A stretch of DNA of 64,000 bases. Source: an uncultured Roseobacter sp. GTDB lineage: Bacteria; Pseudomonadota; Alphaproteobacteria; Rhodobacterales; Rhodobacteraceae. A program made the translations under genes and the position numbers. The notes below the pieces were generated by a model that saw only the letters and a list, made by a program, of their open reading frames with translations, was not told the DNA's origin and searched no databases. Location: NCBI RefSeq assembly GCF_947491795.1, contig NZ_CANLKW010000009.1:19671-83670 (forward strand). Direction: 5' to 3'. This document shows positions 15,203-23,086 of the stretch, in pieces (within the stretch, counting starts at the first letter, position 1; every line of letters starts with the position of its first letter).

Positions 15203-15544
15203 TCAGTTCGGCATTATGGCCCCGATTGCGTACATGCCATCCTCGCCCTTGACGAGCATCAGGGTCACCTCGTCACCATCGGTCACCTCTCCCATCATCT
15301 GCGCGTTTTCCAGAACCGTCATATCCATCGTCATTGCAGGCCAGCCGATCTCGGGAATCGGGTCATGGCTCACATTTGCAGTGCCGTCGCCGATCGAATT
15401 GATCACGGCCTTCGCGTGAACTGCGCCCTCCATTTGTTCAGCGGACATCGGCATGTTCGAATGATCCATATTGTGGTTCATTTGCGCGATAGCCCCTGTC
15501 GCAGACAGGGTCAGAAGTGCGAGACTTGCAGTCAGTATCTTCAT
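15203..15544 (-). CDS. cusF: CusF-like periplasmic copper chaperone
   Basis: CusF carries Cu(I)/Ag(I) in the periplasm and hands it to the CusBA pump. The 113-residue product has a signal peptide, a Met/His-rich linker (MNHNMDHSNMPMS) and the beta-barrel motif HDPIPEIGWPAMTMDM, with the His, Trp and two Met ligands known from CusF. The ATG at 15544 has GGAG 7 nt upstream and is preferred to the one at 15556. It is the last gene of cusB-cusA-cusF. Confidence 0.92.
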   Translation of the reverse strand: MKILTASLALLTLSATGAIAQMNHNMDHSNMPMSAEQMEGAVHAKAVINSIGDGTANVSHDPIPEIGWPAMTMDMTVLENAQMMGEVTDGDEVTLMLVKGEDGMYAIGAIMPN

Positions 15545-15577
15545 GAGAAGCTCCATTCTTGAGATTTGTACGTTCGA

Positions 15578-18500
15578 TTATTCGGCAGGCAGTGCTGCAT
15601 CGACGGGCTGCTGAATTGGGGACGTGATTTCGCGGTTTACGCGTTTCAGCGCGAGCCGTTTCCAAATCACGAATATGGAAGGAATGACAAAAAGCGTCAG
15701 CAGGGTCGCTGTCACCATACCGCCGATCATCGGTGCAGCGATGCGTTGCATGATCTCCGAGCCGGTGCCAGTGCCATACATGATCGGTATCAGCGCCGCG
15801 AAGATGGTGGCCACGGTCATGACTTTGGGTCTCACCCGAAGAACAGCTCCCTCAAAGACGGCCTCCTCGATATCGTCTTGTGTCAGCTTGCGGCCCTCGG
15901 ATTGACCGAGTTTGCGTCGCTTTTCCCAAGCGAGATTGAGATAAAGCAGCATGACGATGGCTGTTTCGACGGCCACGCCGGCCAGGGCAATGAAGCCGAC
16001 AAGGACGGCGATCGAAATGTCGAAGCTGAGATACCACAGAAACCAGACACCGCCTGCCAACGCGACAGGAAGCGCGGCGAGAATGATGCCAACTTCAATC
16101 ACCCTATTGAACGCCATGAACAACATCAGCGTGATGATCATAAGCGTGGCGGGGGCGACGATCGCCAGCCGGTCCTGCATCCGCTCGATGTATTCATACT
16201 GCCCAGACCATGTCAGAGAATATCCGGGCGGCAGGCGCACCTGATCGGCCACGACCCTCTGCGCCTCGGCGACATATCCGCCGAGGTCTCGTCCTGCGAT
16301 ATCGATAAACACGAACCCCGTGCGCCGCGCGTTCTCTGATCGGATCATGCCCGGACCATCGACAATTCGGACATCGGCCAAGGCGGTCAACGGCACATGA
16401 GACCCTGATGGGGTGACAACGGGCAAGTTTTCGAGGCGTTCGGGGCTATCGCGCCACGCTTGCGGATAGCGCAGGTTAATCGGAAAGCGCTCCAGCCCTT
16501 CAACGGATTCCGATACCTGCATCCCACCGATGGCGGTTTGGACCACATCCTGAACATCCCGCACGCTCATCATATACCGCGCTGCGGCGTCGCGTTTGAC
16601 GTCGATTTCGATGAAACGCCCGCCTACCGGGCGCTCCGCATAGGCGGAGGCAGTGCCCTCAATAACCGACACGGCCCGTTCCACTTCGATCCCGATGTCT
16701 GTGATGACGTTCAGATCAGCACCCGAGATCTTGACACCAACGGGCGTTCGTATCCCGGTGGCAAGCATGTCGATCCGGTTCTTGATCGGCTGGATCCAGA
16801 CATTGGTCACGCCCGGGATCTGCACAGTCCGATCAAGCTCATTGCGAATTTTCTCCATGGTCATGCCAGGGCGCCACTCAGCTTCTGGTTTGAGCTGGAT
16901 CGTGGTTTCCACCATCGTGAGTGGTGCAGGATCGGTCGCTGTCTCAGCGCGCCCCACTTTGCCGTGCACAGTTTCAACCTCTGGGATTGTAGCGATCAGG
17001 CGATTGGTCTGCTGCAGGACCTCGCGCGCCTTACCGATCGACACTCCCGGGTAGAAGCTTGGCATATAGAGGAAGTCGCCCTCATTCAGCTCGGGCATGA
17101 ACTCGGACCCGAGCCGTTGGTACGGATACCACATTGAAGCCACGAGGGCACCGGCAAGCAAGGTTGTCGCCCACGGCCAGGCGATGGCTGCGTCCAGAAA
17201 GGGACGATACAGGAAGACAACCAATCGGTTCAGTGGGTTTTTGCGCTCGGGCAAAATCCGGCCCCGGACAAAGTATCCCATCAAGACCGGAACCAGTGTG
17301 ATCGATAGGATCGCGGCGGCGGCCATCGCATAGGTCTTTGTATAGGCCAGCGGGGCAAAAAGCCTGCCCTCCTGATTTTCCAGCACAAAGACAGGCAGAA
17401 AGCTGACCGTAATGATTGCCAGGGAGTAAAAGAGGGCCGGACCGACCTCAGAGGCGCATTCCTGCACGATCCTCCACCTGTTTTCTGCGGTCAGCTTTTC
17501 CTTTTCCAGCCGCCTGTGCATCGCCTCGATCATCACGATCGACGCATCGACCATGGCTCCAATGGCAATCGCGATGCCACCAAGCGACATGATGTTCGCA
17601 TTCACGCCCTGCGCTTTCATCAGAATGAAGGCAGCGAAGATGCCGAGGGGCAACGACAGCAGGATCACCAGCGATGAGCGCAGATGCAGCAGAAATGCCG
17701 CACAGACCAGGACGACGACAATGAATTCCTGCGTCAGCTTCTTCTTGAGATTGTCGATTGCGCGTTCGATCACGCCGGACCGGTCATAGGTTGTGATAAT
17801 CTCGACACCCTCCGGCAGGTTCGGCCGCAACTCTTCGATGCGGGCCTCCACCGCTTTGATGGTCGCAAGGGCATTGCCACCCCATCGCATGATGACCACG
17901 CCGCCAGCGGCATCGCCTTGCCCGTCAAACTCTCCGACGCCGCGGCGCAATTCCGGTCCTAGGCGAATGTCAGCAACGTCGCCGAGGGTCAGAGCAGCTC
18001 CACGCTCGTTGATCATTAGGGGGGCGCTGGATAGATCAGAAAGCTCATCGATGTATCCGGACGAGCGGATCATGAATTCTGCTTCGCCCATCTCGATCAC
18101 GCTTCCGCCGGTCTCTCGATTTGCCGCCTGAATCGCGTTCCTGAGTTGTGTCAGCGTGATATCGTAGGCCCGCAATTTGTTCGGATCGACAACGACCTGA
18201 TACTGTTTGACCATGCCGCCAATCGTTGCGACTTCAGACACACCGTCGACAGCCTGCAGTTCGTATTTCAGAAACCAGTCCTGCAGCGTTCTCAGTTGCG
18301 CGAGATCGTGTGTGCCGGTTCTGTCGATCAACGCATATTGGTAGATCCATCCGACCCCGGTGGCATCCGGGCCAAGCTGAGGGGACACTCCGTCCGGCAG
18401 GCTCCCGGTGATCTGCCCAAGATATTCCAGGACGCGGGACCTTGCCCAATACAGGTCCGTGCCATCTTCGAAAACGACATAGACAAAACTGTCACCAAAG

Positions 18501-18760
18501 AAGGAAAAGCCGCGTACATCCTGTGCGCCAGGTACCGCCAGCAACGATGTGGCGAGCGGATAGGTGATCTGGTTTTCGACCACTTGCGGCGCCTGCCCCG
18601 GATAAGGGGTGCGGACGATCACCTGCACATCGGACAGGTCCGGTATCGCATCGACCGGTGTCTCGCGGATGGCCCAGATGCCTGCGACACCCATCATGGC
18701 GGCAAGGACCAGAATAACAAACCTATTGGCCAGCGAGGCGCGGATGATCGCCGGGATCAC
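15578..18760 (-). CDS. cusA: CusA-type heavy-metal RND efflux pump
   Basis: The 1060-residue proton-driven RND pump moves Cu(I)/Ag(I) out through the envelope. It has the 12-helix RND layout, starting FVILVLAAMMGVAGIWAIRETPVDAIPDLSD, the heavy-metal-efflux (HME) N-terminal hallmark. Methionine-rich loops and the TM4 segment MVDASIVMIEAMHRRLE are visible, and length matches CusA (about 1050). The start overlaps cusB by 4 nt. No outer-membrane CusC factor is encoded in this window, so a host TolC-type protein is probably used. Confidence 0.95.
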   Translation of the reverse strand: MIPAIIRASLANRFVILVLAAMMGVAGIWAIRETPVDAIPDLSDVQVIVRTPYPGQAPQVVENQITYPLATSLLAVPGAQDVRGFSFFGDSFVYVVFEDGTDLYWARSRVLEYLGQITGSLPDGVSPQLGPDATGVGWIYQYALIDRTGTHDLAQLRTLQDWFLKYELQAVDGVSEVATIGGMVKQYQVVVDPNKLRAYDITLTQLRNAIQAANRETGGSVIEMGEAEFMIRSSGYIDELSDLSSAPLMINERGAALTLGDVADIRLGPELRRGVGEFDGQGDAAGGVVIMRWGGNALATIKAVEARIEELRPNLPEGVEIITTYDRSGVIERAIDNLKKKLTQEFIVVVLVCAAFLLHLRSSLVILLSLPLGIFAAFILMKAQGVNANIMSLGGIAIAIGAMVDASIVMIEAMHRRLEKEKLTAENRWRIVQECASEVGPALFYSLAIITVSFLPVFVLENQEGRLFAPLAYTKTYAMAAAAILSITLVPVLMGYFVRGRILPERKNPLNRLVVFLYRPFLDAAIAWPWATTLLAGALVASMWYPYQRLGSEFMPELNEGDFLYMPSFYPGVSIGKAREVLQQTNRLIATIPEVETVHGKVGRAETATDPAPLTMVETTIQLKPEAEWRPGMTMEKIRNELDRTVQIPGVTNVWIQPIKNRIDMLATGIRTPVGVKISGADLNVITDIGIEVERAVSVIEGTASAYAERPVGGRFIEIDVKRDAAARYMMSVRDVQDVVQTAIGGMQVSESVEGLERFPINLRYPQAWRDSPERLENLPVVTPSGSHVPLTALADVRIVDGPGMIRSENARRTGFVFIDIAGRDLGGYVAEAQRVVADQVRLPPGYSLTWSGQYEYIERMQDRLAIVAPATLMIITLMLFMAFNRVIEVGIILAALPVALAGGVWFLWYLSFDISIAVLVGFIALAGVAVETAIVMLLYLNLAWEKRRKLGQSEGRKLTQDDIEEAVFEGAVLRVRPKVMTVATIFAALIPIMYGTGTGSEIMQRIAAPMIGGMVTATLLTLFVIPSIFVIWKRLALKRVNREITSPIQQPVDAALPAE

Positions 18761-21186
18761 TGGGTAACCCTCCCGTTACTGACAACATCGATCAATGTCA
18801 TCGAGAAATCCGGGTTGCGCCGCAGGATGAGCGTGACGTCCGTTCCCACTGTGAGTTGGGAAATCTCGAGCTCCTCAGCCAAGGGAAAATCCATTGTCAT
18901 TCCGGGCATGCCGATATCGGTCATCGGCCCATGGGTGATGTTCGCCGTCCGTGATTGAGCATCGATGGAGTTGATTTGACCTGAAACCTGCATGGGCGGT
19001 GCCACAGGTTCGGCCGCCGCCAGCACCATATTCATGCCGTCCGGGCGCGCGAAAGTGAGCACCATCTCCACATCTGTCATCAACGCGGCAGCGTCGAGTG
19101 ACGGATCAATATCAAAGGCCATGGTCATGCCAGGCATGCCGATATCGGTCATCGGTCCATGGGTGATCGTGGCCTTTGAGGCGTTTGTATCGACACTATC
19201 GATCGTGCCTGAGACCACGATGGGCGGTGCCGCAGCTGCTTTAAGCTCGACATCAGACAAGATCATGTTCAAGCCATCCGGCCGTGCAAATGTGAGGGTC
19301 ATTTGGACGCCGGTTTTCAGCGATGCCATGTCCAAGCCCGGATCGATGGGGAAATCCATGGTCATGCCTGGCATTCCGATCTCAGCCATGGGCCCGTGGG
19401 TGATCGTTGCGGTTCCGGAATTCAGATCCAGGTCGTCGATGGTGCCGGACACCATGATCGGCGCTGCGGCATTTGTTTCAGCCGCTTCCACCTCTTCGGG
19501 ATCGGTGCCCTCGGCGCGGACCGCGACTACGGAGAAAAGGCCGCCATCACCTGCCGTGAGATCGAATTCGATCGGCGCATCGAGAGGCACGGCCTCAAGA
19601 TCAACCCCCAACACCGGCAGGTCCATCGTCATTGCGGGCCAGCCAAGCTCTGGGATCGGGCCATGCTCCAGCGTTAGCTTGCCATCCGACGTCACCGCGC
19701 GTGCAATCCCAGTGCCGGTACCGGCAATTCCATCATCTGGCGCAAGTTCGGTGAGGCTCAGGAGTCCATCTGCGCCACGGGCCACGAGAAACGCGACTGC
19801 CTCCCCCTCCTTTAGCCGATCCAGGGGAACATCGGCTCTCACCGGGAAGTCGGATGTCATCGCTGGCCAGTCCAGGCTTTCCAGGGCGTCATGCTGCACG
19901 GTTGCCACCCGACTCTGTGGATCGAGAGCAACGAGAACACCGCTGCCCCGCGCCGGGTCGGCATCCGTTGGCGCCATGCGCGTGAAGCCTGCGCTCAAAG
20001 CGCTTTCGCTGTCGATCAGGAACTGTGCGGAGGCAACGACCTCTTCACCCGGACCCAGGCCCTGAAGAATTTCTGTCCGCCCGCCTTCTCCGAAACTGTC
20101 CCGGAGACCGGCAGTCACCAATCTCGGTCGGAAGGTCCCCTCCCCTGTTTTCAGGATGACGCGCTCAGCCGACCCTGTCCGTATTACGGCCTCAGATGGC
20201 ACAGTCAGGACTGTACGGCTTTCGTTGGGCGTGAGACTGACACTTCCGAACATTCCGGGGCGGAGCACGCCATCGGAATTGTCAAACCTCAGTCGAACAG
20301 GAAGCGTTCGTGTTTGGGGATCGAGTTCGGGATAGATGTAGTCGATGTCGCCTTCAAACACGCGCCCTGGCAAGTGTTCGAACCGAGCGATAGCCCGCAT
20401 ATCCTCAGACAGCCGGGCAATATCACGTTCAAAGACATCTACAATGAGCCAGACCTTTGACAAGTCAGCGACAGAGAAGGCAAGCGTTCCAGGTTGCAGA
20501 TACATGCCATCGGCCGCATTCAGGGCGATGACCACGCCGTTCTGTGGTGCTTCGATCTCGATGTTGCGAACCAATTCGCCGCCCGCCTCGATCTCCGCAA
20601 CCTGGCGGGCAGACATACCGTGGCTCATCAGCTTGTTGCGCGCCGCATCCAGAATGCGGGGGTCACCATCTTCGACAGCGCGAACAAGATCACCCGTCGC
20701 GGCTGCGATGAGTGGAGAAAAGAGCTCGAAAAGAACCTGCTCCCCGGCAACGCGGTCTCCGACCGCTCGGACCTTAAGCCTTTCGACCCAACCTTCTACC
20801 CGCGTATGCACATGACTGGTCAGATGTTCGTCATACCCCACGAAACCCACAGTCTCGATCCGAGGTTGCACTTCACTCATGCGGGCGACCGCCGTGCGTA
20901 CGCCGATTGCGTTGATTTCGGCCGCGTTCAGTGTGACCTCGGCAGGATCACCAGATGGTTCCTGTCCGGCATAGACGGGAATAAGATCCATCCCCATGGG
21001 CGACTTGCCCGGTCCTGGTTGACGGAAATTTGGGTCCATGGGCGCAACCCAATAGAGAATCTCGGGGCCTTCAGATCCCCCTTGCACCGCTGGATTCAGG
21101 TACAACCGCTCAACGTAAACCCCACCGCCAAGGCCGGCTGCCAAGGCAAGAACTGAAAGTGCCGCGTATCTTCCACGCATAAACAT
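18757..21186 (-). CDS. cusB: CusB-type periplasmic adaptor with five C-terminal CusF-like modules
   Basis: CusB links the RND pump to the outer membrane. Residues 1-410 are a normal adaptor: a membrane anchor, a heavy-metal-binding segment (YWVAPMDPNFRQPGPGKSPM), a lipoyl/hairpin part and beta-barrel domains. The 809-residue total is twice the usual length. Residues 415-803 hold five CusF-like modules, with metal motifs at about 438 (LDWPAMTSDF), 515 (LGWPAMTMDL), 604, 682 and 758 (each IGMPGMTM). Only module 2 keeps the complete His/Trp/Met/Met set. The gene probably forms an operon with the small His-rich protein upstream. Confidence 0.93.
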   Translation of the reverse strand: MFMRGRYAALSVLALAAGLGGGVYVERLYLNPAVQGGSEGPEILYWVAPMDPNFRQPGPGKSPMGMDLIPVYAGQEPSGDPAEVTLNAAEINAIGVRTAVARMSEVQPRIETVGFVGYDEHLTSHVHTRVEGWVERLKVRAVGDRVAGEQVLFELFSPLIAAATGDLVRAVEDGDPRILDAARNKLMSHGMSARQVAEIEAGGELVRNIEIEAPQNGVVIALNAADGMYLQPGTLAFSVADLSKVWLIVDVFERDIARLSEDMRAIARFEHLPGRVFEGDIDYIYPELDPQTRTLPVRLRFDNSDGVLRPGMFGSVSLTPNESRTVLTVPSEAVIRTGSAERVILKTGEGTFRPRLVTAGLRDSFGEGGRTEILQGLGPGEEVVASAQFLIDSESALSAGFTRMAPTDADPARGSGVLVALDPQSRVATVQHDALESLDWPAMTSDFPVRADVPLDRLKEGEAVAFLVARGADGLLSLTELAPDDGIAGTGTGIARAVTSDGKLTLEHGPIPELGWPAMTMDLPVLGVDLEAVPLDAPIEFDLTAGDGGLFSVVAVRAEGTDPEEVEAAETNAAAPIMVSGTIDDLDLNSGTATITHGPMAEIGMPGMTMDFPIDPGLDMASLKTGVQMTLTFARPDGLNMILSDVELKAAAAPPIVVSGTIDSVDTNASKATITHGPMTDIGMPGMTMAFDIDPSLDAAALMTDVEMVLTFARPDGMNMVLAAAEPVAPPMQVSGQINSIDAQSRTANITHGPMTDIGMPGMTMDFPLAEELEISQLTVGTDVTLILRRNPDFSMTLIDVVSNGRVTQ
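18778..19944. repeat. Tandem CusF-module repeats inside cusB
   Basis: Five modules of about 70-80 codons lie in tandem. The last three (18780-19458) are very similar at the DNA level: the stretch around GGCATGCCGATATCGGTCAT recurs near 18910 and 19135, with a diverged copy near 19375. This suggests recent duplication of one module, while modules 1 and 2 are older and more diverged. Confidence 0.85.
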
Positions 21187-21257
21187 CGTCTCCTGACGGC
21201 TGCATTGGATGCAGCGATCGATCGGTCAAACAGCCCGCACATGCGGGCACCGAAATG

Positions 21258-21650
21258 TCAGGAGTGTCGGGGCGGGCGATCGGGCACGAGGGGCTCACGG
21301 GATACATGAGCCCTGGAAAATCCGACACGTGTTGGCGCTGTAAAAGCGGTTTCTTCAGACCGATGATCCAGATGTTGCTGGTAGTCCATGACACAGCAAA
21401 GACCGGTGTGACACCCGTCGCCGTGTCCTGCGTGAGCGTCCGCTTGCCGCTCGCCATTGTTTTCGGGGTGTTGCGCGTGGACGTGGTTGGGCACTTCTCC
21501 CGCCGAAGCGACAGCGGCGATGTGCAGGCCGCTCTCCACGCCGCTGATCTCTCCATCAAACGGCATTGCCTGCGTTCCGACGACGGTGATCGTCAGACAC
21601 ACACAGGCAAGACATGCCGATCGCAGGAAAAAGAACGCGTTCCAAACCAT
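21258..21650 (-). CDS. Small exported His/Cys-rich protein upstream of cusB
   Basis: The 130-residue protein has a hydrophobic N-terminus (FFFLRSACLACVCLTITVVG) and a metal-binding-looking stretch HAGHGDGCHTGLCCVMDYQQHLDH, in part, near residues 73-95. Its C-terminus is Pro/Arg-rich. Small proteins of this type often lead copper-efflux operons and have been proposed to have a regulatory or metal-binding role; that is only an analogy here. It starts on the cusB side of the divergent promoter region shared with the DsbA-like gene. Confidence 0.6.
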   Translation of the reverse strand: MVWNAFFFLRSACLACVCLTITVVGTQAMPFDGEISGVESGLHIAAVASAGEVPNHVHAQHPENNGERQADAHAGHGDGCHTGLCCVMDYQQHLDHRSEETAFTAPTRVGFSRAHVSREPLVPDRPPRHS

Positions 21651-21704
21651 ATGCGTGAAATAGCGCTCTTCAGAAGTTGCGGCAATTGGAGCGGGGCTGA
21701 AAGA

Positions 21705-21724
21705 TTGTATCAGTTTGTAAAGTT
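21705..21724 (+). promoter_or_regulatory. Tandem 10-bp motif, candidate response-regulator site (copy a)
   Basis: TTGTATCAGT and TTGTAAAGTT form a 10-bp direct repeat between the divergent cus and dsbA-scsB units. The second half-site overlaps a TTGACC -35-like element (21723-21728) with CTACGA 17 bp further on, pointing at the DsbA-like gene. OmpR-type regulators bind such repeats next to -35. Three more copies are found in the island. Confidence 0.55.
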
Positions 21725-21784
21725 GACCTTTTCCAAGGCTTCACACTACGAACTTAGGGGGGACACGGTGAGATCAGGCTTCAG

Positions 21785-22567
21785 ATGGATTGCAAGAAAC
21801 GGTCAACGCTTTTGACGATCGGTGCGATCATCGCAGGGTACGCCGCCCTGCGCACAGTTCCCTCATTGTTGCCGGAAAAACTGGAATTGCAGGCGCTCGA
21901 TAGACCAGAAGGATTTCGTAAGTTCGTTGCGGGTGAGACGTCAGGCGGCTTCGATCCTTTTGTAGGCTTGGGCACGGCGGACAGCACCGAGGTGGCGGCG
22001 CAGAAAGCTGCAGCCTTAACGCGTGTCTCCGAGAATATTTGTTCGGCCCTTTACGGTGGTCTGAGTCCCACGCCTACCCAGGTCCCGATGGCGTCGTTCT
22101 CGGACTACTATTGCCCCTTTTGCCGGGTGCAAACCAAACGATTGGCCGACATGACGAGCGAGATGCCAGACAAGATCGCAGTGGCGTGGCATGAATTGCC
22201 GCTCCTCGGCGACAGCTCAAATCTTGCGGCCAAGGCAGCTCTTGCGGCGAAACGGCAAGGCGCGTACGTCGCTTTCCACGAACGTTTGATGACAACGCCG
22301 TTCCAAGCATCGCCGGAATACCTTGCCCGCCTCTCCGATGACATCGGCGTCGATAGCAAGAAATTGATCACCGACATGGAGAGTGCCGAGATCACGCGCG
22401 AGCTGGAAGACAGTGCAGCGCTTGCACGCGTGTTCGCCTTTGTCGGCACGCCGGCCCTCGTGATCGGCCGCACTGTCGTCCAAGGTCAGATCAGCGACAG
22501 AATGGTTCGCGAGATCATCGAGTTGGAACGCGAAGAGGGTTGGCGAGATGTTTGTACGGCTGCATAG
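21785..22567 (+). CDS. DsbA-family thioredoxin-fold oxidoreductase
   Basis: The 260-residue protein has an N-terminal membrane anchor or signal segment and a DsbA-type domain with active site CPFC (DYYCPFCRVQTKRL) at about residue 117. The cis-Pro region reads FVGTPALVIG. It would oxidise or isomerise periplasmic thiols. It heads a plus-strand run with a rhodanese and an ScsB-like protein, resembling the suppressor-of-copper-sensitivity (Scs) systems. Confidence 0.9.
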   Translation: MDCKKRSTLLTIGAIIAGYAALRTVPSLLPEKLELQALDRPEGFRKFVAGETSGGFDPFVGLGTADSTEVAAQKAAALTRVSENICSALYGGLSPTPTQVPMASFSDYYCPFCRVQTKRLADMTSEMPDKIAVAWHELPLLGDSSNLAAKAALAAKRQGAYVAFHERLMTTPFQASPEYLARLSDDIGVDSKKLITDMESAEITRELEDSAALARVFAFVGTPALVIGRTVVQGQISDRMVREIIELEREEGWRDVCTAA

Positions 22568-22626
22568 GCTGCAAGGCTCGCCCCGGGAAGTCTTGGCGTT
22601 TCTCGTCAATCGACGGTGGAGGCAAG

Positions 22627-23082
22627 ATGGATAGGCGGTGCTTCATCCTGTTTGCTTCTTCGTGGGTCGTGGGGCCTCAGGTCGTTGCGGCCGCGACGCG
22701 CGAGATCTGGTCGGCTGCCGAGACGGCCGACGCATTGGCGCGGAACAGAGTATCCCTGATTGATGTTCGATCGCGCCCTGAATGGGTGGAAACGGGCGTT
22801 GCAAAAGAGGCATGGCCGATCAGTATGCACGAACCCGGGTTCGAGCAGCGCTTGTTCGCCGCACGCGACTTTTCAGGCGAGAAACCCATTGCGCTGATCT
22901 GTGCCACCGGCGGGCGCAGCGGCCGTCTTTTGAGCGTCTTGAAACGAGCCGGCTACACGGGCTTCATCGATGTGTCGGAAGGCATGCTGGGATCACCGAA
23001 GGGGCCAGGCTGGATCGCACGCGGATTGCCGGTGACAGATCTCGAGGCGGCCTTGGCAAGCCTGCCTCGCGCATTGCGTTGA
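22627..23082 (+). CDS. Exported rhodanese-like protein
   Basis: The 151-residue protein has a signal peptide (FILFASSWVVGPQVVAA) and a single rhodanese domain with VSLIDVRSRPEWVETGV and the active-site loop CATGGRSGR, whose Cys would carry a persulfide. The ATG at 22627 follows GGAGG directly and is preferred to upstream starts. It lies between the DsbA-like and ScsB-like genes, so a role in periplasmic sulfur or thiol repair during metal stress is likely but unproven. Confidence 0.85.
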   Translation: MDRRCFILFASSWVVGPQVVAAATREIWSAAETADALARNRVSLIDVRSRPEWVETGVAKEAWPISMHEPGFEQRLFAARDFSGEKPIALICATGGRSGRLLSVLKRAGYTGFIDVSEGMLGSPKGPGWIARGLPVTDLEAALASLPRALR

Positions 23083-23086
23083 CCGC

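Noticed and set aside
21723..21751. Possible CueR promoter before the DsbA-like gene
   Set aside because: TTGACC is present but the dyad and 19-bp spacing of the other CueR sites are not; a 17-bp ordinary promoter with the tandem motif fits better.
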